NCBI GenBank assembly: GCA_043747295.1
Contig: JAYTPK010000259.1
Coordinates: 1 to 14,154 of the forward strand
DNA: 14,154 nucleotides
Reading direction: 5' to 3'
Source of the DNA: JAAFIP01 sp043747295
GTDB taxonomy: Bacteria > Pseudomonadota > Gammaproteobacteria > Burkholderiales > Burkholderiaceae_C
Part shown: in pieces, positions 6,104-13,522 of the stretch
How the letters are laid out: every line of letters begins with the position of its first letter
Numbering within the stretch: the stretch's first letter is position 1
Program-made: the position numbers and the translations under genes
Notes under the pieces: model-generated
What the model was told of the DNA's origin: nothing
The model's input: the letters and a program-made list of their open reading frames with translations, nothing else
The model's database searches: none

Positions 6104-7714
6104 ATGTTTGACTACATCATCGTCGGCGCGGGCACTGCAGGCAGCGTATTGGCTGGGCGCTTAAGCGAAGACACGAACGTAAAAGTGTGTTTACTGGAAG
6201 CTGGCCCTGCCGACAAGTCAGTGCTAATCCATTGCCCGGCAGGCTTGGCCGTGATGGCGCAAATGGGCGGCGGCAACTGGCGCTTTGAAACCACGCCCCA
6301 GGCAGGCCTGAATGGCCGCAAGGGCTACCAGCCGCGCGGCAAAGTGCTGGGTGGCAGCAGCTCCATCAACGCCATGTGCTACATACGCGGCCAAGCGCAA
6401 GACTACGACCATTGGGAGCAACAAGGCAACCCCGGCTGGGGCTGGAACGACCTGTTGCCCTACTTCAAAAGCTCAGAGACTAACGAGCGTGCAGCCACTG
6501 GCGATTTTGCCCAATGGCACGGCACCAGCGGCCCACTGAACGTGATGGACCTGCGCAGCCCCAACCGCTTTGGCCCCGCGTTTATCGAAGCCGCAGTGCA
6601 AGCCGGTTACCCACGCAACGACGACTTCAACGGTGCCAGCCAAGAGGGCATGGGCAGGTACCAAGTGACCCACAAAAACGGCGAGCGCTGGAGCGTGGCC
6701 AAGGGTTACCTCACGCCCCACATCCAACCAGGTTCAGCGCGCAGTAATTTGCAAGTGATCACGGGCGCATTCACCACCAAAATTATTTTTGAAGGCACCC
6801 GCGCTGTAGGCGTGGCCTACACACAAGGTGGAGAAGTTAAAGAAGTACGCGCCACGCGTGAAGTGCTGCTGTGCGCAGGTGCCATACAAAGCCCACAGCT
6901 GCTGATGGCATCAGGCGTGGGCCCTGCAGACCATTTGCAGCAATTGGGCATTAATGTGGTGCACCACAGCCCGGGGGTGGGTGCACATTTGCATGACCAT
7001 CCAGATATTGTGCAGGTAGTGGATGCACCCAAGCTAACCGATTTGTTTGGCGTATCGCCCACGGGTATTTGGAGCGTGCTCAAAGGCATCATGCAGTGGC
7101 GCAATGAACGCAGCGGCATGCTGACCACCAACTTTGCCGAAGCAGGTGGGTTTTTCAAAAGCAGTCCTGAGCAAGCTACACCCGATTTGCAATTGCACTT
7201 TGTCATTGGCAAGCTGGTAGACCATGGCCGCAAGCCTACTTTTGGCCATGGGTATTCATGCCATGTCTGTCTGCTTCAGCCCAAAAGCCGAGGCTCACTG
7301 CGCTTAGCCAGCAGCGACATGACAGTAGCACCTTTGATCGACCCTAACTTTTTATCGCACCCTGACGACATGGCGCGCATGGTTCGCGGCTTTAAGCAAA
7401 TGCGTGCAATTTTGCAGTCGCCAGCGCTAGCGCAATACGGCGGCCGCGAGCTTGACACCACTGCCAAGGCAGTGACTGATGCACAAATTGAAGCCATCAT
7501 CCGCGACAAAGCCGACACCATCTACCACCCCGTGGGCAGCTGCCGCATGGGCCCGGGCGAGCTTGACCCTGTGGACGCGCAACTGCGCGTCAAAGGCGTG
7601 CAAGGCCTGCGTGTGGTGGACGCGTCTATCATGCCGCGCATTGTCAGCGGCAACACCAACGCACCCACCGTAGTGATTGCAGAAAAAGCGGCAGATTTAT
7701 TGCGGGGTGTGTGA
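6104..7714 (+). CDS. GMC-family FAD-dependent oxidoreductase (choline/alcohol dehydrogenase type)
   Basis: This 536-residue flavoenzyme is full length for the GMC family. The N-terminal FAD motif is VGAGTAGSVLAGRL (7-20), with LLEAG at 30-34. GMC signature 1 is RGKVLGGSSSINAM (78-91) and signature 2 is GAIQSPQLLMASGVGP in the middle of the protein. The catalytic His is in YHPVGSCRMG (His475), and the second active-site residue is expected in SGNTNAP (about 517-519). Such enzymes oxidise primary alcohols or choline to aldehydes; the substrate cannot be read from sequence. I chose the ATG at 6104 because GGGAAG (6091-6096) sits 7 nt upstream; an in-frame TTG at 6089 overlaps that site. tsaD follows 33 bp downstream on the same strand and may be cotranscribed. 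Confidence 0.9.
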   Translation: MFDYIIVGAGTAGSVLAGRLSEDTNVKVCLLEAGPADKSVLIHCPAGLAVMAQMGGGNWRFETTPQAGLNGRKGYQPRGKVLGGSSSINAMCYIRGQAQDYDHWEQQGNPGWGWNDLLPYFKSSETNERAATGDFAQWHGTSGPLNVMDLRSPNRFGPAFIEAAVQAGYPRNDDFNGASQEGMGRYQVTHKNGERWSVAKGYLTPHIQPGSARSNLQVITGAFTTKIIFEGTRAVGVAYTQGGEVKEVRATREVLLCAGAIQSPQLLMASGVGPADHLQQLGINVVHHSPGVGAHLHDHPDIVQVVDAPKLTDLFGVSPTGIWSVLKGIMQWRNERSGMLTTNFAEAGGFFKSSPEQATPDLQLHFVIGKLVDHGRKPTFGHGYSCHVCLLQPKSRGSLRLASSDMTVAPLIDPNFLSHPDDMARMVRGFKQMRAILQSPALAQYGGRELDTTAKAVTDAQIEAIIRDKADTIYHPVGSCRMGPGELDPVDAQLRVKGVQGLRVVDASIMPRIVSGNTNAPTVVIAEKAADLLRGV

Positions 7715-7747
7715 AAATCAAGCCTCTGACTGTGGGGCCGCAATGCA

Positions 7748-8821
7748 ATGATTGTTTTAGGTTTTGAATCATCTTGTGATGAAACGGGCGTGGCCTTGGT
7801 ACACGCACAGGGTACGGGTGTGCCCACACTCATGTCAGCCGCGCTGCACAGCCAAATAGCCATGCACCAAGCCTATGGTGGCGTAGTACCCGAGCTGGCC
7901 AGCCGAGACCACATCAGACGCATCATTCCCCTGACAAAAGAGGTGTTAGTCCAAGCATCTACTACTCAAGCAGCTATAGATTTTGTAGCATTTACACGCG
8001 GCCCAGGTCTGGCAGGTGCGCTGCTGGTGGGCGCGGGTGCGGCCTGTGCTATGGCCGCCGCTTGGGGCAAACCTGTTATTGGTGTGCACCATCTTGAGGG
8101 GCATTTACTGTCGCCATTTTTAAGCGCTGATCCGCCGCAGTTTCCGTTTGTGGCGCTGCTAGTGTCTGGCGGCCACACCCAGCTGATGCGGGTAGACGGT
8201 GTGGGCCACTACCAAATGCTGGGCGAGACCATTGACGACGCTGCTGGCGAGGCGTTTGACAAATCGGCCAAGCTATTAGGCCTAGGCTACCCCGGTGGCC
8301 CGGCGCTGGCTAAGCTGGCCGAGCTTGGCGACCCTGCAGCTTACGCACTGCCCAGACCTTTGCTACACAGTGGCAATTTAGATTTTTCGTTTGCAGGCCT
8401 TAAAACCGCCGTGCTCACCCAAGTCAAACGCCTTGTAGCCGATGTGCCCGAAGGTGCCCGCGTGCGCGCAGATTTGTTGGTAAATTTAACGGACCAGCAG
8501 CGCGCCGACATGGCCGCCAGCACGCAAGCTGCTATTACTGAAGTACTGGTGAAAAAATCTTTGAAAGCGCTGCAGCAGACTGGGCTTAACCGCCTGGTGG
8601 TGGCGGGTGGCGTAGGGGCTAACCAGTCGCTGCGCCACCAGCTCAACGCTGCCTGCAATAAGCGCCAAGTGCGGGTGCACTACCCTGAGCTGCACCTGTG
8701 CACCGACAACGGCGCCATGATCGCTATGGCCGCAGCCATGCGCCTGCAGGCAGACACAGCGCAGGCCAGCTACAACTACGCTTTTAATGTCAAGCCGCGC
8801 TGGCCTTTGGACGCCATTTAG
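7748..8821 (+). CDS. tsaD: tRNA N6-threonylcarbamoyladenosine (t6A37) transferase TsaD, with repeat-derived segment
   Basis: TsaD transfers threonylcarbamoyl from TC-AMP to A37 of ANN-decoding tRNAs, working with TsaB and TsaE in the cytoplasm. The 357-residue length is normal. Seen motifs are LGFESSCDETG (4-14), GGVVPELASRDH (44-55), the metal-binding HHLEGH (114-119, His115 and His119), LLVSGGHTQL (137-146), IDDAAGEAFDKSAKLLGLGYPGGP and the C-terminal CTDNGAMIA. Residues 68-81 (VQASTTQAAIDFVA) are encoded by a copy of the 43-bp repeat. They replace the loop before the conserved GPGL motif that is ALKESGLTAKDIDAV in E. coli as I recall it, without length change. Catalytic motifs are untouched, so the gene should be functional. 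ATG 7748 has no strong Shine-Dalgarno. Confidence 0.96.
   Translation: MIVLGFESSCDETGVALVHAQGTGVPTLMSAALHSQIAMHQAYGGVVPELASRDHIRRIIPLTKEVLVQASTTQAAIDFVAFTRGPGLAGALLVGAGAACAMAAAWGKPVIGVHHLEGHLLSPFLSADPPQFPFVALLVSGGHTQLMRVDGVGHYQMLGETIDDAAGEAFDKSAKLLGLGYPGGPALAKLAELGDPAAYALPRPLLHSGNLDFSFAGLKTAVLTQVKRLVADVPEGARVRADLLVNLTDQQRADMAASTQAAITEVLVKKSLKALQQTGLNRLVVAGGVGANQSLRHQLNAACNKRQVRVHYPELHLCTDNGAMIAMAAAMRLQADTAQASYNYAFNVKPRWPLDAI
7947..7989 (-). repeat. 43-bp dispersed repeat, copy D (inside tsaD)
   Basis: Read on the tsaD coding strand it begins TAGTCCAAGCATCTACTACT and ends AGCTATAGATTTTGTAGC. It is identical to copy E over the first 30 bp and differs from copy A by four transitions in the 31-bp core. 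It is read in the frame VQASTTQAA. The AT-rich tail still shows the GCTAC...TATAGCT signature of the repeat and encodes the conserved IDFVA part of TsaD. Confidence 0.75.
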
Positions 8822-9448
8822 TGCAGCTTGTATGCAGTAACTACGGCTGCTCTTAAAACAATTTCTTTAAAGGCTGATATGGGTGGTTGCTTGGTTCGCT
8901 TGCGCGTCGGACAGCTGAACTCGAGCCGGGCATCTCGCTGCAAAAAGACTCCGAAAACACGCACGAACGATGATGGCTGTTTGGCTACCTTTTGCACCGC
9001 GCGCTTGTCGTAGTATTTTTCATCGAGACGACCCGACTCGTCACATTGTTCTTTGCGTGGTTAAAGCAGCCCGCGCTTCGGGGTGTTTGCTTGGAGAGTG
9101 CAATACTATCAATTGCATAGCTAGCTGAGCAGTAAATACTTGGACTACAAGCACATATCGTTGCCAACCCATGTGCATTGAGCTGTTTTAGCGCTCTAAG
9201 ATGCAAAGACCAACCCAGCTCAACCCAACTAAACTGATGCGACACGATCAATACTCAGAAAGCTCAGCGGTGATGGAGTGTGGTCGTGATGAAAATCTGC
9301 AGCAAGGTGCGGCCCACCAAGGTGTGATGGCTCCTGCCTGCCGCGCGTGTTTGCGGAAGATTTTGCAGCATGACTTCCTCCATCGCCGCAGCTCACGATG
9401 CAGGAATAGCGATCTTAAAAAGCCTCAAGCAAACTACTAAATTCACTT
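8822..9448. other. 627-bp stretch without a recognisable gene
   Basis: This stretch lies between the convergent tsaD and hsp20 genes. Open frames of 59-88 codons exist on both strands (for example 9201-9440 plus, 8985-9251 minus), but none has a Shine-Dalgarno, a recognisable motif or convincing codon use. It contains copy C of the 43-bp repeat (9105-9147), a hairpin GCACAT (9151-9156) with ATGTGC (9171-9176), and a small nested stem at 9064-9092. No tRNA and no rpsU are seen. It may hold gene remnants or an undetected small RNA. Confidence 0.6.
9105..9147 (+). repeat. 43-bp dispersed repeat, copy C (intergenic)
   Basis: It begins ACTATCAATTGCATAGCT, has AGCTGAGCAG at its centre and ends TAAATACTTGGACTA. 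As after copy B, it is followed by C, a hairpin (9151-9176) and later GCTCTAA (9193-9199), so the full element may span 9105-9199. Confidence 0.78.
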
Positions 9449-9805
9449 TCAGTGAATGGCTAGCTCGGTCTCACGGCTGACTGGCACTAGCTTGCCCAGC
9501 TTCAGTGTCAATACGCCGTGCTCTAACTTGGCCTCGCTACTGGCGGTGTCGATATCACTGGCCAGTTGATACGCCGCCTTAAAGCTGCGGGGCGCATCGG
9601 CTTTCGATTCAATGCGCACTACATCGGCTTCAATGGCGATGGTCAACTGGTCTTTGGCCAAGCCTGGCACGTCTAGTGACAAAGTCACGCTGGTGTCGTC
9701 GCTGTCCACGCGCACATTTTTACCTACAGATGAAGGCAAGTTAGCTGCAAATGCACTGTCGCCATAACGTGCGGAACGATCAAAAGATGAAGTAGCAAAA
9801 AACAT
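9449..9805 (-). CDS. Small heat-shock protein, Hsp20/alpha-crystallin family
   Basis: This 118-residue protein has one alpha-crystallin domain (about 30-108): VRVDSDDTSVTLSLDVPGLA (31-50), VVRIESKAD (62-70), and the diagnostic GVLTL motif (97-101) near the end. A short I-x-I-like LAI (115-117) closes the protein and could dock oligomer partners. Small Hsps are ATP-independent holdases that bind unfolding proteins. The N-terminal arm is short, which suits a class with small oligomers. AGGAG lies 6 nt upstream of the ATG (9812-9816). The gene is divergent from the binding-protein gene. I saw no clear sigma-32 promoter or ROSE-type leader in the short upstream region. Confidence 0.85.
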   Translation of the reverse strand: MFFATSSFDRSARYGDSAFAANLPSSVGKNVRVDSDDTSVTLSLDVPGLAKDQLTIAIEADVVRIESKADAPRSFKAAYQLASDIDTASSEAKLEHGVLTLKLGKLVPVSRETELAIH

Positions 9806-9918
9806 AAAAAACTCCTATACACTTCGCGGCTTTGTCATTGCGCCACCATTAGCGCAGTGCGTTGTCCGCATGGCCTGTATCTGCAGACATGTGGTGTGTT
9901 TTCAAGGGAGAATTGACA

Positions 9919-11223
9919 ATGAATAAATTTCGTCGCGGGGTATTGAAAAACTTTGCACTGACCACCATGTCAAGCGCTTTTTTACAATCATTTAGCGCTG
10001 TAGTCCAAGCATCTACTACTCAAGCAGCTACATTAAAGATAGCAATGATCGAGGGCTTAAGTGGCCCGTTTGGCAATACTGGTGAGGCAGTACACCGCAA
10101 CTTGGTGTGGGCCTGCGAGCGCGTGAATGCGCGCAACAACTTCAAGCTAGAGATTGCTCGCTACGACAGCAAAGGCCAAACTGAAGAGGCGTTGTCCAGC
10201 CTGCGCTCTGCCATTGACGATGGTGTGCAAATCATCGCGCAAGGCAATAGCTCAGCTGTGGCTGCAGCGTTGATCGACGCCATCAACAAACACAATGAAC
10301 GCGAGCCTACACGCCGTGTTATTTTCTTAAACTATTCTGCAGTCGACCCGATACTGACCAACGAAAAATGTAGCCCGTGGCATTTTCGTTTTGATGCCCA
10401 TGCTGACATGCGCATGGCCGCGCTGATGGAGGTTTTGAAAGACGATAAAAACGTGAAGTCTGCGTATTTGATTGGCCAAGACTACAGCTTTGGCCAAGCT
10501 GTGTTGCGCGAGGCTAAACGCCAGCTAGCCCTGCAGCGCAGCGACATCAGCGTGGTGGGCGACGAGTTGCACCCACTGGGCCGCATCAAAGACTTTGCGC
10601 CCTACGCCGCCAAAATCAAATCTAGCGGTGCACAGGCCGTCATCACCGGTAACTTTGGCAATGACCTGACCTTGCTGGTCAAGGCCTGCAAAGAATCTGG
10701 CTATGAAGGCAAGTTCTACACCTTCTACGGCAACGCACTGGGCGCACCTGCAGCCATTGGCGAGGCGGGTGTGGGCAAAGTCATTGCCGTGGCTGACTGG
10801 TTGCCCAACGTGGCGACCAAAGAATCTGAAAATTTTTACCAAAGTTTTAAACAACGCTTTGCGCAGCCTGCCGACGACTATGTGCACATGCGCATGCAGC
10901 TGATGGTGATGGCCTTAGTGCAAGCGCTGCAAGCATCGCAAAAGCCTGCGGCATTAGAGGCAAATAAGCCTGCCGGGCTGGACATTGCAGCCCTGTCGCT
11001 GGCGCTAGAAAAAGCCAGCGTGAGCTTTGCCGGCCAAAAAGGCAGCATGCGGGCGGCAGACCACCAGTTTCAGCAACCACTGGTAGTGGGCTTGATGGAC
11101 AAGCTGGGCACGCCCGGGGTGAAGTTTGATGTGGAGGGCTCGGGTTATGGCTTTCGTGTGGTGAAAACCATCGACGCCGCCACAGCGCAAATGCCCAGCA
11201 CCTGCAAAATGGCTAAGTTGTAA
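9919..11223 (+). CDS. Periplasmic ligand-binding protein, LivK-like (Peripla_BP_6), with repeat-derived signal-peptide end
   Basis: This 434-residue protein has an N-terminal signal sequence, a mature start LKIAMIEGLSGPFGNTG (39-55) and the two-lobe branched-chain amino-acid-binding fold (LIGQDYSFGQAVLREA, GAQAVITGNFGND). It should bind a small ligand in the periplasm for an ABC importer. No permease or ATPase genes adjoin, so it is an orphan and its ligand is unknown. The signal peptide carries FRRGVLK (4-10), close to a twin-arginine motif, so Tat export is possible. Residues 28-42 are encoded by repeat copy E; VQA-S (29-32) or TQA-A supply the best signal peptidase sites. ATG 9919 has AAGGGAG 8 nt upstream; an in-frame start at 9862 lacks such a site and would add an unlikely leader. 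Confidence 0.87.
   Translation: MNKFRRGVLKNFALTTMSSAFLQSFSAVVQASTTQAATLKIAMIEGLSGPFGNTGEAVHRNLVWACERVNARNNFKLEIARYDSKGQTEEALSSLRSAIDDGVQIIAQGNSSAVAAALIDAINKHNEREPTRRVIFLNYSAVDPILTNEKCSPWHFRFDAHADMRMAALMEVLKDDKNVKSAYLIGQDYSFGQAVLREAKRQLALQRSDISVVGDELHPLGRIKDFAPYAAKIKSSGAQAVITGNFGNDLTLLVKACKESGYEGKFYTFYGNALGAPAAIGEAGVGKVIAVADWLPNVATKESENFYQSFKQRFAQPADDYVHMRMQLMVMALVQALQASQKPAALEANKPAGLDIAALSLALEKASVSFAGQKGSMRAADHQFQQPLVVGLMDKLGTPGVKFDVEGSGYGFRVVKTIDAATAQMPSTCKMAKL
10001..10043 (-). repeat. 43-bp dispersed repeat, copy E (inside the binding-protein gene)
   Basis: On the coding strand it begins TAGTCCAAGCATCTACTACT and ends AGCTACATTAAAGATAGC. It has 30 of 30 bases identical with copy D from its first base, and both are read in the same frame (VQASTTQAA). 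The AT-rich tail (GCTATCTTTAATGTAGCT on the other strand) keeps the repeat's end hairpin and encodes the conserved TLKIA start of the mature protein. Confidence 0.75.
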
Positions 11224-11225
11224 GC

Positions 11226-11252
11226 GCTAGCGGCTACCTGCGGGTAGCTAGC
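11226..11252 (+). terminator. Hairpin after the binding-protein gene
   Basis: GCTACC (11233-11238) and GGTAGC (11243-11248) enclose TGCG. The outer GCTA/TAGC (11226-11229 and 11249-11252) extends the stem after a three-base bulge. It begins 3 bp after the stop codon. The T-run is weak (GGTTTT at 11259-11262), so termination may be partial. A possible -10 box, TAAAAT (11269-11274), for the tRNA follows, without a clear -35. Confidence 0.45.
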
Positions 11253-11333
11253 AGAGGGTTTTCCGGGTTAAAATAGAAGGCTGACCTAAATACAGAGGCT
11301 GGGCAATAGCGCAGCTTCTAGTTTAAAAAAACC

Positions 11334-11420
11334 GCGCGGGTGGCGAAATTGGTAGACGCACCAGGTTTAGGTCCTGACGGTGGCAACACTGTGGGGGTTC
11401 GAGTCCCCCCCCGCGCACCA
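11334..11420 (+). tRNA. tRNA-Leu (anticodon UAG), CCA encoded
   Basis: This 87-nt class II tRNA has the acceptor stem GCGCGGG (11334-11340) paired with CCCGCGC (11410-11416), discriminator A and an encoded CCA. The anticodon stem-loop is CCAGG-TTTAGGT-CCTGA, giving anticodon UAG (reads CUA and other CUN codons). A long variable arm (CGGTGGCAACACTG region) and a T-arm with TTCGAGT between G5 and C5 confirm leucine identity. tig begins only 32 bp downstream without a terminator, so the tRNA and tig are probably cotranscribed and separated by tRNA processing. Confidence 0.97.
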
Positions 11421-11452
11421 CTTCTTTTAGATTTTTCCCAAAGAGACCCATC

Positions 11453-12763
11453 ATGGCCGTAGCCGTTGAAACCCTCGAAAAACTCGAACGCAAGATCACT
11501 TTGACCTTGCCTGTCACCACCATCACCAACGAAGTGCAAACCCGCTTGAAAAAGCTGGCCCGTCAAGTCAAGATCGACGGTTTTCGCCCCGGTAAAGTGC
11601 CTATGAACATCGTGGCCCAGCGCTACGGCTACAGCGTGCACTACGAAGTGATGAACGACAAAGTGGGCGAGGCGTTCTCCACCGCGGCCAACGAGGCCAA
11701 ACTGCGCGTAGCAGGCCAGCCCCGCATCACCGAAAAAGAAGGCGCGCCAGAGGGCGAAGTCAGTTTTGATGCAATTTTTGAAGTGTTCCCAGACGTTAAG
11801 CTGGGTGACCTGGCTGCAGCCGAAGTAGAAAAAGTATCCGCTGAAGTGACCGACGCAGCAATTGACCGCACGGTAGAAATTTTGCGCAAGCAGCGCCAAA
11901 CCTTTGCCCAGCGCGCAGCTGATGCTGTGACAGTGGCAGGCGACCGTGTCACGGTCGACTTTGTTGGCAAAATCGACGGTGAACCGTTTGAAGGCGGCAA
12001 AGCTGAAGGCTATTCTTTCATTGTTGGCGAAGGCCAGATGCTCAAAGAGTTTGACGATGCTGTACGCGGCATGAAGTCTGGCGATAGCAAGACCTTTCCG
12101 CTGCCCTTCCCTGCCGACTACCACGGTGCTGATGTGGCTGGCAAAACCGCTGACTTCTTGGTCACCGTGCACAAGCTAGAAGCTGTGCACCTGCCTGAAG
12201 TGAACGAGGCTTTTGCCAAGTCACTAGGCATTCCAGACGCTAGCGTCGAAGGCCTGCGCGGCGATATCAAGAAAAACCTGGAGCGCGAAGTTAAATTCCG
12301 CCTGATGGCCAAAAACAAGAATGCTGCAATGGATGCATTAGCAGCCACTGCTGAACTAGACCTGCCCAAAAGCAGCGTGCAAGCTGAGTTAGACCGCATG
12401 ATCGAAAGCGCTCGCGCTGACTTGAAGCAACGCGGCATCAAAGACGCTGACAAAGCGCCGATTCCAGATGACGTGTTTCGCCCACAAGCTGAGCGCCGCG
12501 TCCGCCTAGGCCTGGTAGTGGCTGAGCTGGTACGCACTAACAGCCTGCAAGCCACTGACGCACAGATCAAGAGCCACGTAGAAGAACTGTCTGCCAGCTA
12601 CGAAAAGCCAGCTGATGTGATGCGCTGGTACTTTAGCGACAACCGCCGTATGGCCGAAGTCGAAGCCGTGATCATTGAAAACAATGTGACTGATTTCGTA
12701 TTATCCAAAGCCAAAATCACTGAAAAATCAGTGTCGTTTGACGAATTGATGGGTCAGCAGTAA
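11453..12763 (+). CDS. tig: Trigger factor, ribosome-associated chaperone and peptidyl-prolyl isomerase
   Basis: Trigger factor binds the ribosome tunnel exit and shields nascent chains. The 436-residue length is typical. The ribosome-binding domain (1-115) has the signature GFRPGKVP (43-50). The FKBP-like PPIase domain (about 155-245) contains VTVDFVGKIDGEPFEGGKA and FPLPFPADYHG. The C-terminal SurA-like arms follow, with a charged helical segment and ending DELMGQQ. ATG 11453 has only a weak AAAGAG upstream. The order tRNA-Leu, tig, clpP is the usual one for the order Burkholderiales, linking nascent-chain folding with proteolysis. A terminator-like hairpin separates it from clpP. Confidence 0.97.
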   Translation: MAVAVETLEKLERKITLTLPVTTITNEVQTRLKKLARQVKIDGFRPGKVPMNIVAQRYGYSVHYEVMNDKVGEAFSTAANEAKLRVAGQPRITEKEGAPEGEVSFDAIFEVFPDVKLGDLAAAEVEKVSAEVTDAAIDRTVEILRKQRQTFAQRAADAVTVAGDRVTVDFVGKIDGEPFEGGKAEGYSFIVGEGQMLKEFDDAVRGMKSGDSKTFPLPFPADYHGADVAGKTADFLVTVHKLEAVHLPEVNEAFAKSLGIPDASVEGLRGDIKKNLEREVKFRLMAKNKNAAMDALAATAELDLPKSSVQAELDRMIESARADLKQRGIKDADKAPIPDDVFRPQAERRVRLGLVVAELVRTNSLQATDAQIKSHVEELSASYEKPADVMRWYFSDNRRMAEVEAVIIENNVTDFVLSKAKITEKSVSFDELMGQQ

Positions 12764-12783
12764 TTTCCACTGAAATTAAAAGG

Positions 12784-12813
12784 TAGGGCTTGTATCGACA
12801 GATGCAGGCCCTA
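12784..12813 (+). terminator. Terminator/attenuator hairpin between tig and clpP
   Basis: TAGGGCTTG (12784-12792) pairs with CAGGCCCTA (12805-12813), nine pairs with one G-U. It can be lengthened to twelve by wobble pairs into TTT (12814-12816). Only three Ts follow, so termination is probably partial and clpP may receive both read-through and its own transcripts. Confidence 0.5.
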
Positions 12814-12862
12814 TTTACTTGGTACAGTAGCACTTACAGTAGACACCTCTAGGAGAATTTTG

Positions 12863-13498
12863 ATGAGCCGTTTTGATACCTTTGTGGGCAATACCTTTGA
12901 ACCCGCCCAAGCCCTAGGCATGGTGCCGATGGTGATTGAGCAATCTGGCCGCGGTGAGCGCGCCTATGACATTTATTCGCGTTTACTCAAAGAGCGCATT
13001 ATTTTTATGGTGGGCCCTGTAGAAGACTACATGGCTAACTTGGTGGTCGCACAATTACTCTTTTTAGAGAGCGAAAACCCAGATAAAGACGTTTATCTGT
13101 ACATCAACTCGCCAGGCGGGTCTGTCAGCGCGGGGTTGGCCATTTTTGATACGATGAACTTCATCAAACCTGACGTGTCTACACTTTGTACTGGTATGGC
13201 CGCCAGCATGGGCGCCTTCTTGTTAGCCGCTGGTGCGAAAGGTAAGCGCATTGCCTTGCCAAACGCCAGCGTGATGATTCACCAGCCCTCAGGCGGCGCG
13301 CGTGGCCCAGCCAGCGATATTGAAATTTCAGCCCGCGAGATTTTAAAAACACGCGAGCAGTTGAACAAAATTTTGGCCGAGCGCACAGGCCAAACACTAG
13401 AAAAAGTAGCCCGCGATGTCGAGCGTGACTTCTGGCTGTCTGCTGATGAGTCTAAAGAATACGGCCTAGTAGACCAAGTGATTGCCAAGCGCCCTTGA
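12863..13498 (+). CDS. clpP: ATP-dependent Clp protease proteolytic subunit ClpP
   Basis: ClpP forms the tetradecameric serine-protease chamber that degrades substrates unfolded by ClpX or ClpA. The product is 211 residues with an intact catalytic triad: Ser115 in GMAASMGAF, His140 in MIHQPSGG and Asp189 in VERDFWLSADE, with the spacing of E. coli ClpP. YINSPGGSV (80-88) is the oxyanion-strand motif. I chose ATG 12863 because AGGAGA (12851-12856) lies 6 nt upstream; a TTG three bases earlier is less likely. The gene is followed at once by a strong bidirectional terminator and a convergent gene, so clpX is not in its usual place directly behind clpP. Confidence 0.97.
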   Translation: MSRFDTFVGNTFEPAQALGMVPMVIEQSGRGERAYDIYSRLLKERIIFMVGPVEDYMANLVVAQLLFLESENPDKDVYLYINSPGGSVSAGLAIFDTMNFIKPDVSTLCTGMAASMGAFLLAAGAKGKRIALPNASVMIHQPSGGARGPASDIEISAREILKTREQLNKILAERTGQTLEKVARDVERDFWLSADESKEYGLVDQVIAKRP

Positions 13499-13522
13499 TG
13501 CTTTGCTGATTGTTAGCCGCAT

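Noticed and set aside
8822..9000. rpsU (ribosomal protein S21) expected after tsaD in related genomes
   Set aside because: I looked for the S21 start and its Arg/Lys-rich C-terminus on both strands and did not find them.
8985..9251. 88-codon minus-strand open frame
   Set aside because: It is opened mainly by repeat copy C (SPSIYCSASY), with no recognisable domain and no ribosome-binding site.
9201..9440. 79-codon plus-strand open frame before hsp20
   Set aside because: No family resemblance and no Shine-Dalgarno; composition looks non-coding.
7947..10043. CRISPR array
   Set aside because: The repeats are kilobases apart, lie in genes and have no regular spacers or cas genes.
11318..12172. 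284-codon minus-strand open frame
   Set aside because: It is antisense to tRNA-Leu and tig, whose identities are certain; it is a codon-bias shadow.
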